Shown here piece by piece: positions 28,577 through 37,613 of a stretch of DNA of 64,000 nt (positions are counted from its first letter, which is position 1; each line of letters begins with the position of its first letter). A program made the position numbers and the translations under genes. The DNA lies in contig NZ_CP095742.1 of NCBI RefSeq assembly GCF_023078495.1, positions 4,426,501-4,490,500 of the forward strand, given 5' to 3'. This stretch comes from Luteibacter aegosomatissinici (lineage in GTDB: Bacteria > Pseudomonadota > Gammaproteobacteria > Xanthomonadales > Rhodanobacteraceae). Below the pieces are notes generated by a model. The model made no database searches, was not told the DNA's origin, and saw nothing but the letters and a program-made list of their open reading frames with translations.

Positions 28577-29467
28577 ATGCGACTGCGCCTTCCCCTGCTT
28601 TGCGCCGCCCTGATCGGCCTTGCCGCCTGTGGCGGCGGTAACAACGACGCGGCCCCGGCCAGCACCCCGGCCCCCGCAGCCACCGCGCCCGCGGCAACGC
28701 CCGCCACTCCCGCGCCCGCCAGCACCGCACCGGCCACCAGCGCCCCGGCGGCCAGCGGCACGGCCGCCACCGCGGCCGCTCCGGCCCCGGCCCCGGCCCC
28801 GGCCGATGACGCCAACGACACCCGTCCGGCGCCCAAGCCGTTCGTGGACGACGGCAAGTGGGTGGAAGGCAAGCATTATTTCCGGATCGACCCGGCCCAG
28901 CCGACCAGCAGCCCCGGCAAGATCGAAGTGACCGAGGTGTTCTCCTACGGCTGCCCGGCGTGCTTCCAGTACCACGGCGTGGTCGATGACCTGGCCAAGA
29001 ACCTGCCCCGCGGCACGGTCATGACCTACACCCCGGCCTCGTTCCGCCCCGACGAAAACTGGCCGCTGCTGCAGCGCGCCTACCTGACGGCGCAGGCGTT
29101 CGGCGTGGACAAGCAGAGCCACGATGCGGTGTTCGATGCCGTGTTCAAGAGCGGCGAGCTGGGCATCATCGACCTGAAGACCAACAAGCCGAAGGCCCAG
29201 TCCGCGTGGCCGACCATCGACGACGTGGCCAAGTTCTACGCGAAGTACGGCGTGAAGCCGGAAGAATTCGCCGCCACGGCCAACTCCTTCACCATCAACA
29301 CGAAGATGAAGCGCGCTGATGAACTGATCCGCGCCTACGAGGTCGATAGCACGCCGACCATCGTGGTGAACGGCAAGTACCGCCTCACGCCGAACAGCGC
29401 CGGTGGCTATGCCCAGTCGGTGGAACTCGTCCAGTGGCTCATCAGCAAGGAGGCCGCGGGCAAGTAA
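28577..29467 (+). CDS. DsbA-like thiol oxidoreductase lipoprotein (CPAC active site)
   Basis: A 296-residue lipoprotein (lipobox LAAC, Cys18) with a ~60-residue Ala/Pro/Thr linker, then a DsbA domain. The active site is Cys126-Pro-Ala-Cys129 in VFSYGCPACFQY, and the cis-Pro loop is STPTIVVNGKYRL. It should introduce disulfides in envelope proteins. RBS and ATG follow the cytochrome c4 terminator; the second dsbA-like gene starts 27 bp downstream. Confidence 0.93.
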   Translation: MRLRLPLLCAALIGLAACGGGNNDAAPASTPAPAATAPAATPATPAPASTAPATSAPAASGTAATAAAPAPAPAPADDANDTRPAPKPFVDDGKWVEGKHYFRIDPAQPTSSPGKIEVTEVFSYGCPACFQYHGVVDDLAKNLPRGTVMTYTPASFRPDENWPLLQRAYLTAQAFGVDKQSHDAVFDAVFKSGELGIIDLKTNKPKAQSAWPTIDDVAKFYAKYGVKPEEFAATANSFTINTKMKRADELIRAYEVDSTPTIVVNGKYRLTPNSAGGYAQSVELVQWLISKEAAGK

Positions 29468-29494
29468 CCCGCGTCCCCTATTACGGAGATTTCG

Positions 29495-30187
29495 ATGATC
29501 AAGCGTCTTTCCTTCCTGTTCCTCGGCCTGGCCATGGCCACCGCCTGCTCGGCAGGCGGCAACGGTAACGGTAACGGGAATGGTGCGCCGGCCGCCGATC
29601 CGGCCGCCGCTGCAGCACCTGCCAGCAACCTCACCGAGGGCACGGAATACATCGCCACCACCACCCCCGGCCGCTACGCGCCCAAGGACAAGGTGGAAGT
29701 GGTGGAGGTGTTCTCGTATGGCTGCATCCATTGCGCTCATTACGAGGAGTACGTTGAGAAGCTGCAGAAGGAACTGCCCAAGGGCGTGACCTTCCATGCC
29801 GTGCCCGCCGCCTTCAACGATGCGTGGCTGCCGTATGCGCAGGCGTTCTACGCCGCCAAGAAGCTCAACGTGCTGCCGCAGACCCACGCGGCGCTGTTCA
29901 AGGCGATCCACACCGACCACTACCCGCTGGGTACGATCGACGAGCTGGCCGACTGGTACGCCAAGACCGCGGGTGTCGACAAAGCGAAGTTCCTGGCCAT
30001 TGCGAACAGCACCGAGGTCCGCGACCAGATCCTCGCTGACGTAAAGCTGTTCCAGGGCTGGGGTATCGACGGTACGCCCACCATCGTGGTGAACGGCAAG
30101 TACCGCAGCAACCGCATCCAGAACTTCGACCAGCTCAACGACGTGGCCAAGTTCCTGGTCAATCGCGAGCTCAAGGGCGCCAAGTAA
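29495..30187 (+). CDS. DsbA-like thiol oxidoreductase lipoprotein (CIHC active site)
   Basis: A 230-residue paralogue of the preceding gene. Lipobox ATAC (Cys18) and a short Gly/Asn repeat (GGNGNGNGNG, from AACGGT hexamer repeats near 29560) lead to the DsbA domain. The active site is Cys77-Ile-His-Cys80, differing from the neighbour's CPAC and from the classic CPHC; the dipeptide sets the redox potential, so the two proteins may differ in role. The cis-Pro loop is GTPTIVVNGKYRS. Confidence 0.93.
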   Translation: MIKRLSFLFLGLAMATACSAGGNGNGNGNGAPAADPAAAAAPASNLTEGTEYIATTTPGRYAPKDKVEVVEVFSYGCIHCAHYEEYVEKLQKELPKGVTFHAVPAAFNDAWLPYAQAFYAAKKLNVLPQTHAALFKAIHTDHYPLGTIDELADWYAKTAGVDKAKFLAIANSTEVRDQILADVKLFQGWGIDGTPTIVVNGKYRSNRIQNFDQLNDVAKFLVNRELKGAK

Positions 30188-30199
30188 GCGCCTGCGACG

Positions 30200-30230
30200 G
30201 ATGCCCCCCGTTCACGCGACGGGGGGCATC
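30200..30230 (+). terminator. Strong hairpin after the dsbA pair
   Basis: A perfect 12-bp inverted repeat (GATGCCCCCCGT / ACGGGGGGCATC) with a 7-nt loop. The T tract is poor (CTCTGG), so it may be a terminator helped by other factors or a 3'-end stabiliser. Confidence 0.65.
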
Positions 30231-30269
30231 CTCTGGCCCCAGTGGCCGCATGAGTAACTCCCTATTCCC

Positions 30270-31079
30270 ATGAACCGCGCCCCCAACGCCTCGCCCGCTC
30301 CCCAGCGCACCCTGCGCCTGCTGAGCTGCAACATCCTCGCCGGCGCCAGCGTGCAGCGGTACAGCGATTACTTCACCCGCAGCGTCAACGCCGTGCTGCC
30401 GGGCCCGTCGAAGCTGGCGAACCTGGATTCGCTGGCCGAATTACTGCATGAGTTCGATGTGGTGGGCCTGCAGGAGGCCGATGCCGGCAGCTTGCGCTCG
30501 GGCTTCCTCAACCAGACACGCTACATTGCCGAAGCCGCCGGCATGCCCTTCTGGAGCCACCAGCCGAACCGGCCCATGGTGCGCGTGGCGCATTCGGCCA
30601 ACGGCCTGCTTAGCCGCATCGAACCGACGGAAGTGGTGGATTACCCCCTGCCAGGGCGTATCAAGGGCCGCGGCGCGCTGTTCGTACGCTTCGGCCATGG
30701 CACCGAGGGACTGGTGGTGGTCATCGCGCACCTCTCGCTGGGCGCGGCCGCCCGCATGGGCCAGCTCGCCTTTATCGCGGAGTTGCTCGCTCCCTACCCG
30801 CACGCGGTGTTGATGGGTGACCTGAACACCGAGCCGGGCAGCCCCGAGATGCGCCACCTGTTCGACAAGACCGCGCTGCAGCCGCCAAAGATCCTCACGC
30901 CGACATTCCCCAGCTGGAAACCGCGCCGCGCGCTCGATCACATCCTGACCTCGGCCGATATCCAGCTCGATCGCACGTGGACATTACCCCGTGCCTTCTC
31001 CGATCATCTGCCGCTCGCCGCCGAGATCCGCCTGCCGCTCACCCTTGCGGCGGCAGCTGGCGCGGCGCAACCAAGGTAA
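30270..31079 (+). CDS. Endonuclease/exonuclease/phosphatase family protein
   Basis: A 269-residue EEP-fold metal-dependent hydrolase. It has LRLLSCNILAG (Asn), VVGLQEAD (metal Glu), VVVIAHLSLG, VLMGDLNTEPGS (Asp/Asn) and a C-terminal FSDHLPLAAEI (catalytic Asp-His). No signal peptide is visible. The substrate (nucleic acid, phosphoinositide or sphingolipid-like) cannot be told from sequence. Confidence 0.88.
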   Translation: MNRAPNASPAPQRTLRLLSCNILAGASVQRYSDYFTRSVNAVLPGPSKLANLDSLAELLHEFDVVGLQEADAGSLRSGFLNQTRYIAEAAGMPFWSHQPNRPMVRVAHSANGLLSRIEPTEVVDYPLPGRIKGRGALFVRFGHGTEGLVVVIAHLSLGAAARMGQLAFIAELLAPYPHAVLMGDLNTEPGSPEMRHLFDKTALQPPKILTPTFPSWKPRRALDHILTSADIQLDRTWTLPRAFSDHLPLAAEIRLPLTLAAAAGAAQPR

Positions 31080-31088
31080 AACCGCTCC

Positions 31089-31478
31089 ATGAAACCCAGC
31101 CTGCGCGCCGCCCTGCCCTGGGCCATGATCATCCTTGCCGCCGCCGCGGCCGCATGGCTGCGCTACGCATTCATCGAACCGCAGCACATGCAACACGCCT
31201 GCGAAGGCGGCACGCGGCTGTGGTGGTGCAGCACCCGCGAACTGGTGGTGCAGGGTTTCCTCTCGTATGGCTACGGTTATGCCGCCATCGTGGTGGCGCT
31301 GCTCGCTCTGGTCTGGCGCAGCATGGGTATCGCTACGCTGGCTGCATGCATCGGCGTGCTCGCCCTGCAGCTGTATTGCTACGAAGGTGGCGCACTGGCG
31401 CTGCTGATCGGCATGCTCCGCCTGGTGCGCGTGCAATACGACCGACAGCAGGCGGAACTGGTGACAGCGACCCCGTAG
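31089..31478 (+). CDS. Hypothetical inner-membrane protein
   Basis: A 129-residue protein with three or four hydrophobic segments (~8-30, ~58-80, ~82-107). Two Cys flank the first loop (HACEGGTRLWWCS), which could form a periplasmic disulfide. It follows the EEP gene by 9 bp. Its TAG stop is part of a REP element. Confidence 0.75.
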   Translation: MKPSLRAALPWAMIILAAAAAAWLRYAFIEPQHMQHACEGGTRLWWCSTRELVVQGFLSYGYGYAAIVVALLALVWRSMGIATLAACIGVLALQLYCYEGGALALLIGMLRLVRVQYDRQQAELVTATP

Positions 31479-31496
31479 AAGCGTGCTTGCACGCGA
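31475..31496 (+). repeat. REP element supplying a stop codon
   Basis: A diverged unit (GTAGAAGCGTGCTTGCACGC) whose second to fourth bases are the TAG stop of the upstream membrane-protein gene. Confidence 0.75.
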
Positions 31497-31515
31497 CCCA
31501 GGCCGCGAGCCGCAC

Positions 31516-33171
31516 TCAGGATGCCTGCCCCGACGCGCCTGCACGCGATGCCCGCCGCCACGCCGCGAGCACCGGCACCGAAAGCGCCAGGCTAAGGCCC
31601 AGCCAGCCCCACGAAACCGCGTTGGCACCCAGTTCCTGCGCGACCACGGCGATGCCGAGTACGGCGATGATGATGGCCAGCAGGCGTTCTTCCACCAGCG
31701 GCATGAGCACATCCTCGCGCGTGCGCAACAGCGCCAGCAGCAGGAAGCCGATGCACGGCAGCGCGAACAGGCCGATCGGGAAATCACGGTAGCGGCCGTT
31801 GAATACCATGAGGATGGCGTACAGGCCCAGCACGAACATCCAGAAGAAGCGCTGCGGCGTGAACGCATCCGACCAGGCGATACCCAGCCGGCGGCGCTCG
31901 ACCGGCCATGCGACCTCGGCAGCGCCCGGCATGGCAGGTGCGAGACGCGATGCGACGGCGCGTGCCAGGCATAGCGCGGTAAATAGCGCGATCGCGCCGA
32001 TGACGATGCCCGTGCTCCATTCCAGCGTATTGCGGCAAGAGAACAGCAGCAGGCGCGCGTGCGCCGCCAATGCGGTACCCGTGGCAAAGCCCGCCAGTGC
32101 GAGCGCAAGCCAGCCCTGCACGCCACGCCACTTGCGGGCAAACGCACCCACCAGCAGGAACAGCACCGTGCCCGCGCCGCCTGCAGCGATCGCCCATGTC
32201 CAGCGCGGCTCTTCCACCACCGGCCCGGTCATCGCGAACTTCGGTTGGGCATCCACGTCGAAAATGCCCCAGTAGCCCCCCACCGTGCCTTCCAGGTCGC
32301 GCTTCCACGGCTGGTCAAACGCTTCGATCACGTTGTAGGGCATATCCACCGTGGCCGCGTAATTCAGGAATTCGCGGATGTAGCGCGCCTCGTTGACCAG
32401 GCTTGCGCTGGCGTCGCGACGCGTACGACCCTGGCTGGGCCAGCCCGTCTCGCCAATCATGATCTGCTTGCCGGGGAATTCGCCCTTCATGTGCTGGTAC
32501 ACATCGGCCACATGACGCACCGCCTTTTCCGGGGCGACCGGCTCATCCTCCCAATACGGCAGGATGTGGATGGTGAGGTAATCGGTGACCTTCGCCAGGG
32601 CCGGATGCCGCTCCCAGAATTCCCACACGTCCGCGTAGGTCACGGGTACATCCGTCGCGGCATTCACCTTCGCGATGTAGGCGGCAAGCGCCTTCTCCGA
32701 AAGCTCGCCGCGCAGCATGACCTCGTTGCCGACGATGATGCCGCGCAGGTTGTCGTGGTCGCGCTTCGCCGCGGCGATGCCCAGTTCGACCTCGCGCTCG
32801 TTGGCCACGGGATCGCGACCGAGCCAGATGCCCATCAGCACCTTCATGCCATAACGCCCAGCAATATCGGGCACGGCGCCCAGCCCCTGGCTCATGGAAT
32901 ACGTACGAACGCAATCGAAGCGCTGCGAGAGCGCTTTCAGATCTGCCTCAATACGCGCCGGTGGAATAAACGCGTTCAGGTCGAACGGGGTTTCCCCCTT
33001 CAGGCGGAACGGTGCATACGAGACGCAGGCGATCTTCGCCGTGGGCGAATCCGGCAAGGCGACCGGACGGCCGAGTGCGTACCAATAGGCGGCACCAAAC
33101 ACCGCGGCAGCGATGAGGACGATCCATGCGAGCGGGCGCGCGAATCGCGCAAGGGCGGTTTGGGGCGGCAT
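31516..33171 (-). CDS. Membrane-anchored glycoside hydrolase family 17-like protein
   Basis: A 551-residue protein: one N-terminal membrane helix, a periplasmic GH17-like barrel (~45-330) and a C-terminal block of about seven or eight membrane helices (~335-540). The acid/base Glu150 (VGNEVMLRG) and nucleophile Glu241 (IGETGWPSQG) of GH17 are present. Known relatives are beta-1,3-glucanases or glucan-modifying transglycosylases (the GH17 part of NdvB-type systems). A role in periplasmic glucan or exopolysaccharide remodelling is inferred. ATG 33171 is chosen because the helix follows directly. Confidence 0.82.
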   Translation of the reverse strand: MPPQTALARFARPLAWIVLIAAAVFGAAYWYALGRPVALPDSPTAKIACVSYAPFRLKGETPFDLNAFIPPARIEADLKALSQRFDCVRTYSMSQGLGAVPDIAGRYGMKVLMGIWLGRDPVANEREVELGIAAAKRDHDNLRGIIVGNEVMLRGELSEKALAAYIAKVNAATDVPVTYADVWEFWERHPALAKVTDYLTIHILPYWEDEPVAPEKAVRHVADVYQHMKGEFPGKQIMIGETGWPSQGRTRRDASASLVNEARYIREFLNYAATVDMPYNVIEAFDQPWKRDLEGTVGGYWGIFDVDAQPKFAMTGPVVEEPRWTWAIAAGGAGTVLFLLVGAFARKWRGVQGWLALALAGFATGTALAAHARLLLFSCRNTLEWSTGIVIGAIALFTALCLARAVASRLAPAMPGAAEVAWPVERRRLGIAWSDAFTPQRFFWMFVLGLYAILMVFNGRYRDFPIGLFALPCIGFLLLALLRTREDVLMPLVEERLLAIIIAVLGIAVVAQELGANAVSWGWLGLSLALSVPVLAAWRRASRAGASGQAS

Positions 33172-33314
33172 GCCGTTCCAGGAAACGCAAGGGAAACCCC
33201 GCAAGCTTAGCGGGCCGGACGCTTCCACGCGATGCGTCGCGTATACGGCCGTTCATCCGGCTTGCGCATGTCCTTCCCTTACAATGATGCGGACGTCTTC
33301 GTGAAGGAATCCCG

Positions 33315-35393
33315 ATGGTCCCCGTGTTTCGCCGCCTGGCCAGCCTTGCCATCGCTGCCTGCGCCCTGGGCGCCAGCCTGGCCGCCCAGGCCGAGGGCAC
33401 CGATACCCAGCGCACGCGCTTCCGCCAGGCGTATGCCACGGCCTCACAGCAAGGCGGCGATGCGTGGCGCGCCCAGGCCGCTGGGCTCGAGACCTACGCG
33501 ATCTACCCCTATATCGAAGCGGCCGCGCTCACCCACGACCTGCGCACCCTCGATAGCGCCCGCGTGCAGGATTACCTGCGCCGTTACCCGGGCATGATCC
33601 CGGCCGCCGACCTGCGCCGCGATTTCCTGGGTGAACTGGCACGGCGCAAGGACTGGGCATCCTTTACTGCCATGTACCAGCCGGGCCTGGGCGATTCGCT
33701 CACCTGCTACAACCTGCAGGCCAAACTCGCGCGCGGCGAGAAGCTGGTGTTCGAAACCGACATGGCCGACCTGTGGCGCAAGGCCAGCCTGCCCAACAGC
33801 TGCGATCCGGTGATCGCCGCGGCGCATGACCAGGGCCTGCTCACGAACGATCGGCTGTGGTCCCGGATCGACGTGGCTGCCGATGCGGGCAAGGGTGGTA
33901 CGGTCGCTTCGCTGGCGCCGTGGCTATCCCCGGATGACGTATCGGCCGGCCAGCACGTGGCCCAGGCACTGAACGATCCGGCGACCGCCGCGCGCGACGC
34001 GGCCACCTGGCCCGACACCCCACGCAACCGCCAGGCCGTGACCTTTGCCTTGCAGCGCCTGGCGCGCAAGCAATCCACCGCGGCGGATGCGGCGTGGATG
34101 CAGCTGGGGTCGCGCTTCGCCCTGACCGAACAGCAGCGTGGCGCGATCGAGAACGCCATCGCCCTGTTCCACGCCACCGATTTCGACGAGACCGCGCTGG
34201 AGCGGCTGGCCGCGCTGCCCCCGCGGGCCCAGACCGACGCGACACGCGAATGGCGCGTCCGCGTCGCCCTTGCCCGACAGGACTGGACGGCGGCCCTGGC
34301 CGCGCTGGATGCGCTGGCTCCGGCACAGAAGGACGATGGTGAGTGGCGGTACTTCCGCGCCCTCGTGCTCAACCGCCTCGGCAAACAGACCGAGGCCGCA
34401 TCGATCTTCCGCTCGGTGGCGCAGGAAGCGACCTACTTTGGTTTCATGGCCGCCGACCGGGTCAACACGTCCTATGCCATCTGCCCTTCCAGCATGGCTA
34501 CGGACGAAACGCGCGAAGCCGCGTTGCTCGCCGAACCGGGCATGGATCGCGCATTTGAGCTTTATGCCGTCGGCCTTCAGAAGGTGGCCAGGCGCGAGTG
34601 GAGCGCCGTGCTGAATGGCCGTGATGCGGACACGCAGCGCCTCGCCGCGGACCTTGCCTTCCGCAAGGGCTGGTATGACCGTGCGGTGTTTACCCTTTCC
34701 TCGGGTGAAGCGCTGCGGCTTTACGAACAACGCTTCCCGCTGGCACGCCAGGATGGCGTGGTCGAGCAGGCCAGCCAGGCCGGCATCGAGGCGCCGTGGG
34801 CCTACGCCATTATTCGTGCCGAGAGTGCATGGATGAGCGATGCCCGCTCGGGTGCCGATGCACGTGGCCTGATGCAGCTCCTGCCGGGAACGGCCGCCAC
34901 CGTCGCCAAAAAGAATGGCCTGGGCTGGTCTGGCGGCGAGAGTCTGTATGAGCCCACCACCAATATCGTGCTCGGCACGCGCTACCTGTCGGAAATGGCG
35001 CAGCGCTTCAACGGCGCCCCCTGGCTGGCCAGCGCCGCGTACAACGCCGGCCCGTACAAGGTCGACCAGTGGGTGGATGCGCGCGGCACGCTCGATCCCG
35101 ACCTGTTCGTGGTCAGCATCCCGTTCAAGGAAACGCGCGAGTACGTGGCCCGGGTCATGGCCTTCGCGGTGATCTACGACTGGCGCCTCAACGGCAACGC
35201 GCTGCCGATCAGCTCGCGCATGACCCGCATCGGTTCGCCGTACACGCTGCCCTCGCCGGGTGCCGTGCGCAAGGCGGTTACCTGCCCTGCGCCCGCCGTC
35301 GCCAAACCCGCGCCGCAGACCACGCCCGCCGTGCTGGAGCCGGCGCCGGCGGCGGCCTCGTCCGCGCCAGGTACGCCCGACCCTCAACGCTGA
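33315..35393 (+). CDS. slt: Soluble lytic murein transglycosylase
   Basis: A 692-residue periplasmic enzyme cleaving the MurNAc-GlcNAc bond of peptidoglycan with anhydro-sugar formation. A signal peptide (cleaved near AQAEG) is followed by a long alpha-superhelical domain and a C-terminal SLT domain with catalytic Glu503 (IIRAESAWMSDARSGADARG) and GLMQLLPGTA. A Pro/Ala-rich tail (~665-692) is added. The ATG has GAAGGA upstream. Confidence 0.95.
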   Translation: MVPVFRRLASLAIAACALGASLAAQAEGTDTQRTRFRQAYATASQQGGDAWRAQAAGLETYAIYPYIEAAALTHDLRTLDSARVQDYLRRYPGMIPAADLRRDFLGELARRKDWASFTAMYQPGLGDSLTCYNLQAKLARGEKLVFETDMADLWRKASLPNSCDPVIAAAHDQGLLTNDRLWSRIDVAADAGKGGTVASLAPWLSPDDVSAGQHVAQALNDPATAARDAATWPDTPRNRQAVTFALQRLARKQSTAADAAWMQLGSRFALTEQQRGAIENAIALFHATDFDETALERLAALPPRAQTDATREWRVRVALARQDWTAALAALDALAPAQKDDGEWRYFRALVLNRLGKQTEAASIFRSVAQEATYFGFMAADRVNTSYAICPSSMATDETREAALLAEPGMDRAFELYAVGLQKVARREWSAVLNGRDADTQRLAADLAFRKGWYDRAVFTLSSGEALRLYEQRFPLARQDGVVEQASQAGIEAPWAYAIIRAESAWMSDARSGADARGLMQLLPGTAATVAKKNGLGWSGGESLYEPTTNIVLGTRYLSEMAQRFNGAPWLASAAYNAGPYKVDQWVDARGTLDPDLFVVSIPFKETREYVARVMAFAVIYDWRLNGNALPISSRMTRIGSPYTLPSPGAVRKAVTCPAPAVAKPAPQTTPAVLEPAPAAASSAPGTPDPQR

Positions 35394-35409
35394 TACCCCG
35401 GAGGCCGCC

Positions 35410-36351
35410 ATGAACACGCAACGCATCGTGATCCTCGGCGGCACCGGCTTCGTGGGCCAGTCACTGGTGGCGCGGCTATCGGCCGATGGCCACGCGTTGC
35501 ACCTGCTTTCACGCAACCGCCAGGCGCAGAGGCACGCGGCCGTGGGCCGCAACGTGACCCTGGTGACGGCGGATGTACATGATCCTGCTGCCTTACGGGC
35601 GCACTTCGCCGGCGCGGATGCAGTGATCAACCTGGTAGGCATCCTCAACGAGCAAGGCCGCAACACGTTCCAGCGCGTCCACGTCGAGCTGGCTCGAAAG
35701 ATCATCGATGCCTGCCGCGACACAGGTGTGCCGCGCCTGCACCAGATGAGCTCGCTGCAGGCAGGCAAGGGCGCATCCCGGTATCTCATCACGCGGGGCG
35801 AGGCCGAGGCACTGGTACGGGCATCAGCGCTGGACTGGACGATCTACGAACCGAGCACGTTGTTCGGGCCCGGCGATGGGCTGGTCTCGCGATTCGATGC
35901 CCTGCTGCGCATGGCGCCGGCCGTGCCGCTTCCGCGTCCGGGGGCGAGAATGGCACCGGTGTACGTCGGTGACGTGACCGAGGCCATCGCGCGTTGTGTG
36001 GCGAATCCGGATGTATCCATTGGGCAGACCTTCGAACTCTATGGGCCCGAGGTGTGGACGCTCGTCGACATCGTGCAGGCCATCCGCGATACGCGCGGCC
36101 GGCGCCGGCTGGTGTTGCCCCTGCCCGATGCACTCGGCAGACTGCAGGCTGCTGTCGCGCAGTTCGCCCCCGGCAAACCGTTTACGCCGGATAACTTCCT
36201 GAGCCTGTGCACTGATTCCGTCGGCACGGTTGACGGCCTCGCCCGGCTCGGTATCGTGCCCCAATCACTCTCGGCGTGGCTTCCTCGCCTGCTGAGCCAG
36301 CCGGTACGCCAGCGCCGCCTCGACCAGGCCCGCGGCCGCCGGCGTCCCTGA
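35410..36351 (+). CDS. NAD(P)-dependent reductase, NDUFA9-like atypical SDR
   Basis: A 313-residue Rossmann protein with N-terminal ILGGTGFVGQSLVARL. The later INLVGILNE, HQMSSLQAG and TIYEPSTLFGPGDGL match the 'complex I NDUFA9 subunit family' of bacterial NmrA-like proteins. In mitochondria the relative stabilises complex I; the bacterial role is unclear. It sits 16 bp after slt and 21 bp before cca. Confidence 0.88.
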   Translation: MNTQRIVILGGTGFVGQSLVARLSADGHALHLLSRNRQAQRHAAVGRNVTLVTADVHDPAALRAHFAGADAVINLVGILNEQGRNTFQRVHVELARKIIDACRDTGVPRLHQMSSLQAGKGASRYLITRGEAEALVRASALDWTIYEPSTLFGPGDGLVSRFDALLRMAPAVPLPRPGARMAPVYVGDVTEAIARCVANPDVSIGQTFELYGPEVWTLVDIVQAIRDTRGRRRLVLPLPDALGRLQAAVAQFAPGKPFTPDNFLSLCTDSVGTVDGLARLGIVPQSLSAWLPRLLSQPVRQRRLDQARGRRRP

Positions 36352-36372
36352 TCACTGCAAGCCAAGGCCTTC

Positions 36373-37599
36373 ATGCAGATTTACCTCGTCGGCGGTGCCG
36401 TCCGTGACCAGTTGCTCGGCCGCCCGGTCGTCGATCGCGACTGGGTGGTGGTCGGCGCCACGCCCGAGCAAATGCTCGCGGCGGGGTATCGCGCGGTCGG
36501 AAAGGATTTCCCGGTGTTCCTGCATGGGGACAGCAAGGAGGAGTACGCACTCGCCCGTACCGAGCGCAAGACAGGCCGCGGGTACCACGGCTTCGCCTTT
36601 CATGCCGATCCCACGGTAACCGTCGAGCAGGACCTGGAACGCCGCGACCTCACCATCAACGCCATCGCGCAGCATGAGGATGGTCGGCTGGTGGACCCGT
36701 ATGGCGGGGTCGCGGATATCGAGGCGCGCCTGCTGCGCCATGTCTCGGACGCCTTCGTGGAAGACCCGGTGCGCCTGCTGCGCGTCGCACGCTTTGCCGC
36801 GCGCTATGCCCCGTTGGGCTTCGCGGTGGCGGACGAAACCATGGAGCTCATGCGCCACATGGTCGCGAACGGCGAGGTGGATCACCTCGTGCCCGAACGC
36901 GTGTGGGCCGAAACGCGCAAGGCGCTCGCCGAACCTGCGCCGGAGGTGTTCGTACGCGTACTTCGCGAATCCGGCGCGCTGCGCGTGCTCTTTCCTGAAG
37001 TCGATGCGCTTTACGGCGTGCCGCAACGGCCGGAGTTCCATCCCGAGGTCGATACCGGCGTGCATATCGAAATGGTGCTGCAGGCAGCGGCCATGCTGGC
37101 GCCGGGTGATGCGCTGGTCGGCTACTGCGCACTCACGCACGACCTGGGCAAGGCGCTCACGCCTGCCGATGTCCTGCCACGACACATCATGCATGAGCAA
37201 CGCGGCATCGAGCCGGTGCGCGACATGTCGGCGCGGCTGAAGGTCCCTGCCGAATACGCATTCATGGCGGAGATGGTCTGCAAACATCACCTCAACGCGC
37301 ACATGGCGTTCGAGCTGAAGGCCTCGACCATCCTGCGGCTGCTGGACGCACTGGGTGCATTGCGCCGCCCGGAACGGCTGGAAACCTTCCTGCTGGCGTG
37401 CATGGCTGACAAGCGCGGGCGGCTCGGTCACGGCGATGCACCGTACCCGCAGGCCGATTACCTGCGCGCGTGCCGCGCTGCCGCCGCCGCCATCACCTCA
37501 AAACCCTTCGTCGACCAGGGCCTGCAGGGCCCGGCGATCGGCGAGGCGATGAAGAAAGCCCAGACCGCCGCCATCGCCGCGGTCGACAGGAACCCGTAG
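36373..37599 (+). CDS. cca: Multifunctional CCA tRNA nucleotidyltransferase
   Basis: A 408-residue class II enzyme that adds or repairs the tRNA 3' CCA end. It shows [13 protein letters not shown], the metal pair Asp21/Asp23 (DRDWVVVG), [10 protein letters not shown], the template region ERVWAE, and a C-terminal HD domain (LTHDLGKAL) giving phosphatase/phosphodiesterase activity, as in E. coli Cca. Its TAG stop lies in a REP-like palindrome shared with midA. Confidence 0.96.
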   Translation: MQIYLVGGAVRDQLLGRPVVDRDWVVVGATPEQMLAAGYRAVGKDFPVFLHGDSKEEYALARTERKTGRGYHGFAFHADPTVTVEQDLERRDLTINAIAQHEDGRLVDPYGGVADIEARLLRHVSDAFVEDPVRLLRVARFAARYAPLGFAVADETMELMRHMVANGEVDHLVPERVWAETRKALAEPAPEVFVRVLRESGALRVLFPEVDALYGVPQRPEFHPEVDTGVHIEMVLQAAAMLAPGDALVGYCALTHDLGKALTPADVLPRHIMHEQRGIEPVRDMSARLKVPAEYAFMAEMVCKHHLNAHMAFELKASTILRLLDALGALRRPERLETFLLACMADKRGRLGHGDAPYPQADYLRACRAAAAAITSKPFVDQGLQGPAIGEAMKKAQTAAIAAVDRNP

Positions 37600-37613
37600 G
37601 AGCGCGCTTCTAC
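37596..37613. repeat. Compact REP-type palindrome ending two convergent genes
   Basis: GTAGGAGCGCGCTTCTAC is an 18-bp palindrome with a single G/T mismatch pair. It looks like two REP outer ends fused with the centre deleted. TAG at 37597-37599 ends cca on the plus strand; the symmetric TAG (37612-37610) ends midA on the minus strand. Confidence 0.8.

Noticed and set aside
29555-29590. Phase-variable hexanucleotide repeat in the second DsbA gene
   Set aside because: Only about three or four imperfect copies, and six-base units would not shift the frame.
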